This document shows, in pieces, positions 40,161 to 50,559 of a DNA stretch of 64,000 nucleotides. This DNA is from Furcasterigmium furcatum. Lineage: Eukaryota > Ascomycota > Sordariomycetes > Glomerellales > Plectosphaerellaceae. A program made the position numbers and the translations under genes. How positions within the stretch are numbered: position 1 is the stretch's first letter; each line of letters begins with the position of its first letter. The notes under the pieces were generated by a model. That model had not been told where the DNA came from and ran no database searches. It worked only from the letters and a program-made list of their open reading frames with translations. Location of the stretch: positions 4,156,961 to 4,220,960 of the forward strand of contig BCIA01000006.1 in NCBI GenBank assembly GCA_001599815.1. The letters run 5' to 3'.

Positions 40161-40684
40161 ACTGGTTGTGGACGAGGGAGGAGGGAAAAGAGAACAAGGC
40201 ATCGTCGGTATCGGCGAAGTCCCGATGAGTGTACAGGACCCACAAAATCTTCGCCGAACCCGGCCGGCAGACTTTGGCCGATGGGGCCTGTGGAGTGCAC
40301 GGGCCATGTCATGGGGACGAGTCGGGGAATGTGAGATAGGGGCAAGGTGGGCAGCCAAACCGGCGCATTTTTGACCATTTGATATGACCCATTCGTAAGG
40401 GAGTCAAAGCTTGATAAGGGCCCGCAGATAAGCTGGCTACCGATGAATTATTAAGTAGGCATTGGACATGGAATAATCTGGAGGGCCACCCAGATACAAG
40501 GGGGTGGGTGTGATACTTCCAACACCTTGACAAGTTGACGCGCACAGGCACCGGAGCTGGATGCGGGAGAGAGAATGCGAACGAAGAATAAAATCCAATT
40601 TGCACCAACCTCGTGAGAGAACAAACCAAGAAGGACTATATACAGTAGTAACTACATATTTACAAGCTGATTCCGTACCACGGC
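40161..40684. other. spacer upstream of the Zn2Cys6 regulator
   Basis: 524 bp between the regulator start and the permease 3' end. It holds the regulator promoter with the palindrome at 40250-40259 and a one-mismatch copy (ATCGGCGAA) at 40210-40218. The start codon at 40160 has A at -3 and G at +4; an in-frame extension upstream is open but unneeded. Confidence 0.45.
40250..40259. promoter_or_regulatory. palindrome TTCGCCGAAC upstream of the regulator
   Basis: Matches 10 of 11 positions of the reverse complement of GTTCGGCGAAC. It is 90-100 bp upstream of the regulator start codon, a normal place for a fungal activator site. A second, weaker copy lies 40 bp closer to the gene. Confidence 0.4.
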
Positions 40685-42725
40685 CTAGACAGAGGCTGCC
40701 TTGTCCTGGTCCGCCGAGAGTTGCTCGTCAGAGCTCTGAGCCTGAGCCTCCGTGAGATCCCAACGACCACTATACAGCTGCTGCAGTTCCTTGGCAGAGG
40801 CACTGCCCTTGAGGAACGCGTCGAGCCTCTTGTCGGGAACAGCCCAGTGGAGCAGGGAGTACACAACGGCGCTGGACAGGAAGCCGTACAGGTAGTTCAT
40901 GTAGTAGAGCTCGACCGCGCCGTCGGTGATGGTGATGGAGGTGTCGACGGCGGCAACGAAGCCCGGGAGGCAGGGCGTGACGCCGACAAGCCACTGTTCG
41001 CGGAGTCAGTACGCATCAGCACGAAAAAGAATATCGGGCACTTACCGAGAGGGGAGCGCGCCAGTTGATGCCCTTGGTATACCAGTAAATGCTGCTGCTA
41101 TCACCGACGTAGAGGTCATCGACGTTGACCTTGGACCTGGCAACGATGACATAGTGGCCGGCCATGATGCCCGTCATCGGGGCGAGGAAGACACTGTATC
41201 CGGAGAGCACCGTCAGGAACGTCGTGGCCGTGTTGACGAGTCGCCACGGGTTGACGACGGGGCTCAGGATAGCGACGATGTAGGCACCGCGGCGGAGGTT
41301 GATCCATTTCGGGAAGACGGAGGCCAGGTCCAGACCTCCCGAGAGGGCGTTGCCAGGGAGGTTGCTGCCGAGCTGGGAGATGGCCAGGGCGAGCCCGGCG
41401 AAGAAGACGGCCGCCCGGGTCCCGGCGCTGCTGTCGAGCTCGAGGAGGCGGACGAACAGCGAGGGCGGGTTCCAGATGGCCTCGCCCAGACGCTTCTGCG
41501 TCGCTGCGGTGACGAGGATGCCGATCACGGAGGCCAGGATGCTGTAGATCGGGAACGCAAGTCCCTGCCCCAGGATGGCATCGCGAGGGCGTCGGGCAAA
41601 GCGGGCGTAGTCGTTCTGGTTGAGGATGCCGGCCGCGATGGAACCGACCGTGGACATGATGCCGTAGATCATCAGCCAGACAGTGCTGTAGGGAGACCCA
41701 GTGAGGGGAATCGGAGTGCCAGAGGAGGTGATGGTGTCGCCAAAGCCGTCAGATCCCATGGTAGCCAGGGCCCAGATGAGCAGAACCAGGAAGAACATCA
41801 GCGTCACCGTGCTGGCGAAGTAGAAGAACTTCTGGATACGGTAGACACGGATCCAGAGCGCCGGCAGGCTGAGGATGCAGAAAATGAAGTAGGAAAGGAG
41901 CTGCGCGGACGTCATGCCCGTGTCGATGGGGATCTTGTTGGGGATGTGTTGCTCGAGGCTGGGGTCCCAAGACAGCAGCATGAGGTAGACGCACTCTCCT
42001 CCGATCCATGACTGGAAGCCGTACCTGCTCTGTCGTTAGTGTGTGAGATACCAAAGTGGTTTCGAGCGTGATGCTGACCAAACTGTGTCCGTGTAAGTAG
42101 TTGAAAGATGAGCGTTGGGTTGGGACACGTACCAAAGGCAAGGAAGATGCGGTTCCAGATGACGAACTGAGAACCCCAGATTCCCCAGACAGCTCGACTA
42201 AAAACAGGAAAGCCGACTACGATAGTCAGTACACGGGCCTTTGTGCCATTAGTAGCAGCTGATGCATACTGTAATAGTACGCTCCGGCAAGGGAGCTAAG
42301 GAGCAGGGCGGCTGTTGCGATGATGTTGCCGATGATGATCGCTGCGGGTCGATGAGATCAGAAAACGGCGGGGACCATGTGATAGGAGCTCCTGGTATGT
42401 TACCCACCGATAATGGCCTGCCACCAAGTAAGACCGAGGGGAATGAGAGCGCTGCCGGTCAGATACGTGGCGATGTTGCAGTTGATCAGCAGCCCTGGGA
42501 CCTTGTCAGCTCTATTCAAGGCAGAAGCGGGCATGTGCCGTACAGTAGTTGCTGAAAGTCAGAATCGTCCATGTGCGCTTTCCGGTCTCGACTGGTCGGA
42601 CATCGTCGTTCTGTCAGAGCTGTCAGTCAAGGTCGCGGCGGCAGAGGCTTCAGGGAGGATGTCCATACAAACCAGCGCGAGCCCTGTGGCAGCTCGACGC
42701 GCTTCAGGATCCTCGACAGCGTCAT
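40685..42725 (-). CDS. NCS1 nucleobase/hydantoin permease with a 4-nt microexon
   Basis: Eight exons, 42669-42725, 42544-42610, 42408-42494, 42270-42341, 42133-42216, 42079-42082, 41046-42024 and 40685-40993, give 552 residues. NCS1 carriers import uracil, allantoin, hydantoins or related rings with protons across the plasma membrane. Family motifs: WFNDDVRPVETGKRTW, LTWWQAII, GFPVFSRAVWGIWGSQF, VWYGFQSWIGGECVY, then ILNQNDYARFARRP and NPWRLVNTATTFL. The sixth exon is TTTG only. Its four bases complete GTT (V123) and TGG (W124); without it the frame breaks. W124 with Q128 (W-x3-Q) corresponds to the substrate-stacking pair of the bacterial hydantoin carrier Mhp1. The seven introns are 49-66 nt. 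It shares a 451-bp promoter region with the hydantoinase gene. Confidence 0.9.
42079..42082 (-). other. 4-nt microexon of the NCS1 permease
   Basis: TTTG is flanked by ACACAG and GTCAGC. The introns on both sides are of normal size (50 nt, 42083-42132; 54 nt, 42025-42078) and have branch-like CTTAC and CTAAC sequences. Direct joining of the flanking exons gives a frameshift with every available AG acceptor for the strong GTACGT donor. Confidence 0.82.
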
Positions 42726-43176
42726 GATGGAGTTTGTAGAATGGAAGAGGAGATGTGCTATGGGCATGGAGATGGTCCTCGACCTCTGCGTTCCGAAGGC
42801 CGACACGCGACCTCTTTAAGATGATGGCCGTCTTGCAACCATCTCCTCCGGACTGCGTCTCCAAGGTGGTTGATTAGCTTGGGCCTTATCTCCTTAGACT
42901 CCCTCCTCTCCAAGCCGGCCTTCCCTGTCTCCAGGATGGGGGTGGGTTTGGAGTTCGGCGAACCTCATGTTCCCCGTCGGCAAACGGTCGGCGTCGGCCA
43001 ACCCGGACATAGTCCGCGGATGCCCGACATGACTTACATGCCGTCGCGGAAAAGTGCAGACGTGGTGATGGTGGTTATGCTCAGATACAAAAGGAAGGAA
43101 TCGTGTTCATGGGTGAGATTTGACTTCAGAGTCGGTGACAACGCCTCAACCGCTCATCTCTCTACTTACCGACACC
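42726..43176. promoter_or_regulatory. shared divergent promoter permease / hydantoinase
   Basis: 451 bp separate the two start codons. The region contains the palindrome GTTCGGCGAAC at 42953-42963, three GTCGGC repeats (42976-42981, 42987-42992, 42993-42998) and an AGATAA GATA-type site (42886-42891, minus strand). This layout supports co-regulation of importer and enzyme, perhaps with nitrogen control. Confidence 0.5.
42953..42963. promoter_or_regulatory. palindrome GTTCGGCGAAC in the divergent promoter
   Basis: Identical to the 11-mer at 37867-37877. It lies almost in the middle of the shared promoter, 228 bp from the permease start and 214 bp from the hydantoinase start. Confidence 0.45.
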
Positions 43177-46100
43177 ATGTCTCTTTACCGCATCGGAGTC
43201 GACGTCGGCGGCACGAACACGGACGCGGCCATCATCGACATTCGGGCCTTGGATAGTCCCGGCCGCGGTGTTCTCGCCTCTCACAAGGCATCGACGACAA
43301 AAGACATCACCAGTGGCATCGAGTCTGCCATCCGCGCCATCCTCCATGACTCCAAAGTCGATCAGAGCCGCGTCCTGAGTGTGACGATCGGCACGACGCA
43401 CTTTATCAACGCCCTCGTCGAGGCTGATGCGAGGAGACTGGACCGTGTCGCTGTCATGCGACTCTGCGGCCCCTTCACCCGGCAGATCCCCCCCTTTTCT
43501 GACTTCCCCGTCGGCCTCCGCGGCATCCTCGACGGCGGCGTTTACTATCTCGACGGCGGCCTCGAGATTGACGGCCGTGAGATAGCGCCCCTGGACCCTG
43601 AGAAGATCCGAAAAGCTGCCCGAGACGCCGTCGCGTCCGGTGTCAGAGCGGTCGCCCTGGTCGGCGTCTTTTCTCCGATCGAGAGCGCGCAGGAGCATGA
43701 ATGCAAGAAGATCCTGCTCCAGGAGGCCCCCGAGCTCGAGGTCGTCTGCTCCCGCGACATCGGCCCCGTGGGCTTCCTCGAGCGTGAGAACGCCACGATC
43801 CTGAACGCGGCCATCCTGCGGACCGGCCACCGCGTCAAGCGAGGCTTTGAGCGCGCCATGACGCGGCTCCGGCTCTCGTGCCCCCTCTACCTGTCGCAGA
43901 ACGACGGCACCCTGATCGACGCCGACACCGCGGCCGAGTACCCCATCAAGACGTTCGCCAGCGGCCCGACCAACAGCATGACGGGTGCTGCTTTCCTGGC
44001 CGGGCTTGACCGCAAGAAGCGGGCGGACGAGGAGGAGCACCAGGTCCTCGTCGTCGACATTGGAGGCACGACGACTGACGTCTGCGCCCTGTTGCCGTCT
44101 GGCTTCCCTCGCCAGGCCCCTGGATTCGTCGAGGTCGGGGGCGTCCGGACAGCCTTTTCCATGCCCGAGGTCGTCTCTATCGGCTTGGGCGGAGGCAGTA
44201 AAGTCCAAGTCGACCCTCAAACGGACAAGGTTGTCGCGATTGGGCCTGCTTCGGTTGGCCACTACATCCAGCAGGAGGCCAGGGTGTTCGGCGGCAAGAC
44301 TCTCACGGCGAGTGACATCGTCGTCGCACTGGGCAAGGGAAACTCGAAGCTGGGCGATTCTGCTCTGGTCGCGGATCTCGAGCCGTCCCTCGTGGAGAGC
44401 GCCCGCAAGGAGATGAAGAGGATGCTCGAGGGCGTCATCGAGCAGATGAAGGTATCGGCAGCCCCCGTGCACGTCTTGCTCGTGGGAGGCGGCGCCCTGC
44501 TCGTGACGGAGGACCTCGACGGCGTCGACAAGCTGACCCAGCCCATCCACCAAGGGGCCGCGAACGCAGTCGGCGCGGCCATCGCCAAGGTGTCTGGCGA
44601 GATCGACGTCATCGAGATTCCCGGCAGCCGGTCGGAAAAGGAGGTCATCGATGCGGCGTGCCAGAAGGCGGTTGACCTGACCGTCAAGAAGGGCGCTTCG
44701 CGGGAAGACGTTCAGATCGTGGACGTCACCAAGACGCCGTTGCAGTACATGCCGAACGGCGCCATCCGCATCCGGGTCCGGGCGGTCGGCCAGCTTTCCA
44801 CTCCCGACGAGCTCACGCCTCCTCCCACTCCGCCTTCGTTCAGCGATGAGGACTGCGAGGAGGAGGCGGACGAGGGCGAGAAGATCGCCGTCCCCGATGC
44901 CCTCGAGCCGACCTACAAGCCGTCCCTGCACGTGGACCTCGAGACGTACCGACCAGACGTGCAAAAGGGCGTCTGGTACGTCTCGGAGGTCGACCTCGAG
45001 TTGATAGCCACGGGATGCGGCGTGCTCGGCACAGGAGGCGGCGGCCCAACCCACCACGAGTTCCTCAAGTGCCTGCACGCGTTGCGGACCGGCGGCGGCG
45101 ACGGCAAGAAGATGAGGATCGTTTCCCCCAAAGCGCTGAGCGATGATTCTGTCCTCTGCTTCGGCTCGTGGTATGGCAGTCCGAGCGTGATCAACGAGCG
45201 AATTGCCGGGGGGAGCGAGATCGCCGCCGGCATCAACGCCGTCAACAAGGTCGTTGGTAACAAGAAGTTCGATGGCCTGTTCATCGACGAGATGTAAGTC
45301 TGACTTTTCGTTGTGCTCATAGAGTGACTTGCTGACGGGATTAGTGGCGGCGGCAACGGAATGAGCGTCTTCCCGGCCGGTGTTCACTTCGATGTTCCCG
45401 TTGTCGATGGCGATGCGATGGGCAGGGCATATCCCACCATGTACCATGCCATATTCAGCGTCTACGGCCACTCACTCAGCCCCTGCGTGCTCTCTGACGC
45501 ACGGGGAAACACCTCTGTGGTGATGGTACGCCAAGTTCCCACGATATCATCACGACCGTGTACTAAATCTCATGCTAGAGCACCGACACTCCGGAGAGAT
45601 TGGAGCGCCTGACTAGGTCCGCAGCGATCGAGCTCGGCCTCGGCTGCGCCGTGTCCGCGAACCCCCTGCCTGGCTCGGTGGTCAAGTCCTTCGGCATCCC
45701 GAACACCCTGTCCCTGGCGTGGTATCTCGGCCGGGCAATCCACAACGCGCGACGGAGGAAGACCAGCTACGTCGACGCGATCGTACGTCCTCCCCGCCTC
45801 TCCCGCACTCCCAGACTGACTGACTGACGGCTGCTAGTTCAACGTGTGTGCCGGAAAGCTCCTCTTCACCGGCAAGATCATCGACGTCCGCCGGCACGTC
45901 GGCGGCGGGTACACCGTCGGCTCCGTCGTGATCGCGCCCCTCAGTGACGAGGAGCGCGACTCGCCCGCGGGTACGAGCCGGCAGCCCGTCCCGAGCGACA
46001 GCCACATGGTGCTCCCGTTCCAGAACGAGTACCTGTACGCGGCGCTGAGCGACTCGGAGGGGTCCGAGGCGTCCCAGACGCCGGTCTGCACGGTCCCCGA

Positions 46101-46323
46101 CCTCATCTCGATCCTGGGCCAGGACGGCGAGGGCATCGGCTCGCAGGACCTCCGGTACGGGCTCCGGGTCAACGTCATCGCGCTGCCGGCGCACCCGCTC
46201 TGGAAGACGGAGAGGGGGCTGAAGGTTGGAGGACCGGAGGGCTTCGGGCTCAAGGTGCCGGTGGTCAGTGTCGACAACGGCTTTACCGAGGCGCGGAGTG
46301 TCATCGAGGAGTTTGGGCAGTGA
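43177..46323 (+). CDS. hydantoinase/oxoprolinase fused to a DUF917 (S-methyl-thiohydantoin desulfurase-like) domain
   Basis: Four exons, 43177-45293, 45345-45525, 45579-45782 and 45838-46323, encode 995 residues. The N-terminal half is a HyuA-type ATP-dependent ring-opening domain with actin-like motifs GVDVGGTNTDAAI near the start and VVDIGGTTTDVCALLPSGFP further on. From about residue 620 a DUF917 domain follows (VSEVDLELIATGCGVLGTGGGGPTHH begins it, then DEIGGGNGMSVFPAG, VVDGDAMGRAYP and FNVCAGKLLFTGKI). All three introns (51, 53 and 55 nt) lie in this second half. In bacteria these two domains are usually separate neighbouring genes; the fusion is known in fungi. It likely hydrolyses hydantoin or thiohydantoin rings in the cytosol and pairs with the divergent NCS1 importer. 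The exact substrate is unknown. The start at MSLYRIGVD was taken because the open frame upstream of it starts with TTG. Confidence 0.9.
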
Positions 46324-47140
46324 ACGAGGGGCAGCTGAGCTCTGAGAGAATCAACAACGCCACCCCCTACTGTCCGATGGTGGCGCCGGGGGTGGCTTCG
46401 CTTGGCGCCGTCTGGCATCTGGTCCCAGGGGTTCGGACTTGCATCTCTCCAATCACGGACCGGCACGAGACGTCGATGGACGCACGAGGCCGACTGGTGG
46501 GCGGAGTGGTATGACTTCACTTGTGCTTGGCAGGCGTGGCATTGTCGATCAAGAGGCAAGGTACTTGAAGTTATTCTTAGGTTTTGTACAAGCTGCTTAC
46601 ACTTTGGAAGCGAGAGGCAGTCAGCAAGTAAGGCAAGGGTCACAGAAGTCCCTGAATATTAGATGCAGCACCCTTGCCGCTTATGTTATTTTATTTCATT
46701 GCAACCTTGAGACGAACAAAGATCATGGGCTTTGGCTGATAGCATGGATCATCGGCGACTCAAGCAACCAGGCTCTGAATCACATGTGCCGCCACTGATC
46801 ATCCAACTTGGTCAACCCCGACCTGTGGACTCGGAGGCAGCCCGAACACAACCAACAGCCGACAATGCCCATGTCGCATCGTGTGTGGCCCGCAGCCTGA
46901 AGCCAAGGGCCAGGCTCCCTGCAACAATCGTGATGATTCGCCTGCCATATCCACCGCTTGGCTCGGCAGGTCCCTGCCGCCGCCGCGCCGCAAACCGCCA
47001 ACCGCCAACCGCCAAGTGACCGCCGCTCTTGGGTCTCTCCATCTCATCTTGTGAGCCCCCCCAGGCTCCAGATCGACCTCGCCACACCACGCATCAGGGT
47101 ATATCTGAGCGGCCTCCTAGGCCTGCTCGAGCGCGCGGCC
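46324..47140. other. spacer upstream of the LITAF-like gene
   Basis: 817 bp without a recognisable gene. A CCGCCAA heptamer is repeated three times at about 46986-47008, close to the LITAF-like start. The rest shows nothing. Confidence 0.4.
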
Positions 47141-47720
47141 ATGTCGTCTGCATCTCCTCATCCTCCTGCCCCTCAACACCAGCCAAACTCCGGCAACATC
47201 AACCCCGTCCCCCTCGACTACTACGCCCGCGACCACCCTCCCCTCCCGGCAAAGCCACCACAGCCCACGATCCCGATCGACTTCTACGTCGCAGACCGCT
47301 CGCAACAACACATCATGGCAGGCCACCCGCCCCAGCAAGGCCCTCCGCCGCAGTACCCCCAGGGACCGCCGCCGCAATACCCGACCTGGCCCGGCCCCCA
47401 GGGCACGCCCATCTCCTGCCTCGGCGGCCACCCGGCCCCCGTCATGTGCCCGAACTGCCACCACTCCGGCGTCACCGCCGTCGAGTACTCCTCCGGCGGC
47501 TTCACCCACGGCCTCGCCGCCCTCTTCTGCTTCGTCACCTGCCTCGGCTGCATCCCCTACTTCTTCTCCGGGCTCAAGGACGCGACGCACAAGTGCGCGA
47601 ACGTGAGTCTTCCCCGCGCGTCGGTGATTCGAGAGACGTGCTAACATGGCTTCCTAGTGCGGCATCCCCCTCGCGACATACCATCGCAGCGGCAGGACGG
47701 AACCGCACCTGCGCGGCTAG
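47141..47720 (+). CDS. LITAF-like zinc-ribbon membrane protein
   Basis: Two exons, 47141-47602 and 47658-47720, give 174 residues. The N-terminal 100 residues are Pro-rich with PPPQYP repeats. The C-terminal LITAF domain has CPNC (103-106), a hydrophobic segment (121-143) that inserts as a hairpin into the cytosolic membrane leaflet, and HKCANCG (150-156), so the zinc-binding C-x2-C pairs are complete only after splicing. Such proteins sit on endosomal or plasma membranes and work in trafficking; fungal members have been tied to membrane-stress responses. The second exon is only 20 codons plus stop, preceded by a GCTAAC branch site. Start codon choice is the first in-frame ATG with no better candidate downstream. 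Confidence 0.88.
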
Positions 47721-48057
47721 CCGTGTGCGTGCGCGTGGAGAGATCAGAGTTGTAGGCAGCGTGGAGTACAGGCGTTAAAGATATCCCCCCGGAGGCACGT
47801 AGCTTCTTCAATGTCATCGGACCAACATCTTTTTTTCTTCTCTGATTCAAATCACTCGTGGCCCCGGCCCCCGGCCCGCCTGCAATATCGTGACGCTCCA
47901 GTCCGTGATGCGGGTATCTATTCATTGCGGACTGCCGCCGCCCGTCCACAGTTCTATCATGCGTCGCCGTAAGAAGCCGCGGTGCCCCCTGATTGTTCGC
48001 CGTGCCTTATGCGATGCCTTCCAAATCCATGACCCCTCGCTCGCCTCAAGTCGTCCT
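47721..48057. other. convergent 3' spacer
   Basis: 337 bp between the 3' ends of the LITAF-like and PAC1 genes. No coding signal. Confidence 0.4.
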
Positions 48058-49587
48058 CTAGTTGGCAAAAACTCGTACCTGGAGATCCACGCTGCCCGTC
48101 GCAATAACGCACCGGATCTGCTCCGTCGTCGCCGGCGCGGCTGCGCTCTTGCTCGGCGTGCCGTTGGCCCCGTTCTCCCCAGACGGCCCAGCGGTGCTGG
48201 ACTTGACCTCCCGCACAATGCTGGGCGCCCAGCGCAGACACGACACAAAGTGCTCGTGCGCCCCCGTCACCGTCTTGACGCATCTGCCCTCCTGCGTGAG
48301 GTCCCAGCAGCGCAGCGTGAAGTCGTCCGACGCGCTGAGCAGATACTTGCCTCCGGGATGGAAGACCAGGCCCCGGACCCAGTTGTCGTGGCCCGCGAGC
48401 GTCTTGATGCAGTTGCCGCGGCTGTCCCACAGCTTGATCAGCTTGTCTCGGCCGCCGGTCGCGAAGAACTCGGCGCTGCTGGACGCGGCAGGCGCTTTCT
48501 TGAGGCCTGCCATCGGTGACAGGTGGGTGTATGCTGCCGCTGGGGCCATGGCGCAGCATAATACGACGTGCTCGTGCCCGACCAGGGTCAGCTTCGTCTC
48601 GGGGTTGGCGGCGCTGATGTCCCAAAGCCGGGATATCCTGTCGTCGCTAACGGACAGCAGGAACCGGCCGTCTGACGACGGGGCGACGTCGCGCACCCAG
48701 TCGGCGTGTCCCCGCAGCGTCTTCAAGCAATAACCGGTCGACACATCCCAGATCCTCAGCGTCTTGTCTCTGCTGGCCGACACCAGCAGGTTGCCGGAGC
48801 TCGGCGCGCCTGCCGCGCCGCTGGGCACGAACCTCACGGCGCTGACACTGTGGTCGTGGCCAGGCAGCGTCCGGATGTTCTTGTACTCGTCGGAGGGGTC
48901 CCAAAGCTTAATGGTCAGATCGTTGGAACATGACGCCAGCAACGTGCCGCCTCTCGGCCCGCCGAAGTCGACATCCAGCACCGCGTTGGTGTGTCCTTTG
49001 ATAGTCCTCTCGAGCTCGCCGAGCTCCCAGTCCCAAATCTTGATGGTCGAGTCGTCGGAGCCCGAGGCCAGAGAGGAGAAAACGGGGTGAAAGGCGACGC
49101 AGTTGACGGGGCCTCGGTGAGACTCCAATGTATGTCGCGCGGGCGACCTCGGCAGCCAGGCAGCTGGGTCCTGGGTTTTTCGGGATAGGGAGGTTGGGGT
49201 CGCGTTATCGATCTCGGACTGCAACGAAGCATTGCGGCTTTCTAGTTCCATGATCTGCAGAGCGGCGGTCAGTCAGTCGCTGCATGTCTCGTGCCCGCGG
49301 GACTCGCGGCGGAGGGCCGTCAATGCGCACCTTTTTTTGCAGCCGGACAACGCTTGTCCATTTCTTCTCGAGGAGGCCCTCATATTTCTTGGATGTGGCT
49401 TCGTCGAAAGTGTCCCCAATGTTGAGCTCCTCGCGCAGGGCCGCGGCGCTATTGGGCAGGTTGCTGGAAGACAAGTATGCGATGATGGCCTTGTGCCTGC
49501 AGCGCGGTCAGCGAAATGAGCGGTGACGGAGGGGCCCGGGAAGACCTGCAGCTCCTCGGCTTGTCGGGACGTCAGAATCTGGCTCAT
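48058..49587 (-). CDS. pac1: nuclear distribution protein PAC1/LIS1
   Basis: Three exons, 49546-49587, 49331-49489 and 48058-49254, give 465 residues in this model. LIS1 regulates cytoplasmic dynein for nuclear migration and hyphal growth. A LisH dimerisation motif (MSQILTSRQAEEL, AIIAYLSSSNL) leads to a coiled coil ([27 protein letters not shown]) and seven WD40 repeats (for example HRGPVNCVAFHPVFSSLASGSDD), ending VDLQVRVFAN. The first junction is odd: relatives read ELHKAIIAYL. The best acceptor (CTGCAG before 49496) puts exon 2 out of frame by one base, while the in-frame acceptor (ACAAG before 49489) gives ELQAIIAYL, one residue shorter. I used the in-frame one. The other intron is 76 nt and clean. 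Confidence 0.88.
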
Positions 49588-50559
49588 GACGAAGGCGGCA
49601 GGCTCCGGGACAGTCGTGGTGATGCCGGGAGGAGTAAACGAGCCCAGGAGCGGAGCTATTTATGACGAAGAGGGTGCTGCCCGGGCGGGAGGTGTTCACC
49701 TCCTGGAGATCGGCGGGGCGAGATGTCCGCTGCTGAGCCAGGAGGGGAACGGACGTGCCCTCAGAGAAAGCAATTCGGCCGCGATGCCCTTTCGACAGGT
49801 GTATGCAGATGGAGTTGCAGGATAGCCTGGAAACAAAGCAACCTGGCTGATATCGTGTGATCGTGGGAGGCCCGGGCCGCTGTTTGGTGGCCACCTCAGG
49901 TACGAGACGGGCCGCTGGAGCTGGGGCGCTTCGTGCAAAAGGGGAGCTTTGTCGGATCCGACCGTGGCTTTTAGGAATAAAGGGCGGTCGCGAGGGGGGT
50001 TCGGAGGGCAGTCGGTCTGGCCTGTGGATGTCTCGGAGATCAATTGAAGGGGGTCGAAAATGAAAATCAGGTCGCGAACCAGAAACACGCATGAATGGCG
50101 GGGGTTGGCGCCGTTGATTGTTGTGGTGGTAATTGCTGCCCCGCCTGAGATGGCCGTGGTGGGTGACTGGGCACCACCTTCCACCGCCAGACCAGTGGCT
50201 GACCCAACCCGCGAGCCAGAGATTAGTCAGCAAACCCCTCACTGGCACTTACCTCAACCTGAGTTCGCATGCCGCCTCATTGCGTCCGGGCTGACGGTCT
50301 TGCATCCTGCATTCGTCGTGTGTTCTATCGATTAATGATCCATTTGATCTTGACTAGAAGACTCAACGAGAGACAAACAGGGCAGAACCGGCGCCATCCT
50401 CCCGGGACAATCCTGAAGTAAAGCAATCCCTCCGGCATGAAATACGAATCCATTGAGCAGTCATCCGCCTTGCCAATGTCAAGCCATTGAATATTGGTAT
50501 TCCAGTGGGCTGTCGTGCAACCCTTCTCTGGCTTCCCCGGAAACACTTCGTCTTCGTTC
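49588..50559. other. spacer PAC1 / monooxygenase
   Basis: 972 bp between the PAC1 start and the 3' end of the monooxygenase gene. No gene recognised. It marks the boundary between conserved housekeeping genes on the left and accessory genes on the right. Confidence 0.4.

Noticed and set aside
42024..42133. A frameshift or pseudogene reading of the NCS1 permease, and use of a weak donor at 42128 giving AFGTYGF
   Set aside because: The 4-nt microexon restores the conserved VWYGF motif with two normal introns, a far better explanation.
43162..45471. 769-codon open frame on the minus strand opposite the hydantoinase gene
   Set aside because: It mirrors the coding frame, is full of Asp, Arg, Val and Leu without a known domain, and is explained by the GC-rich third positions of the real gene.
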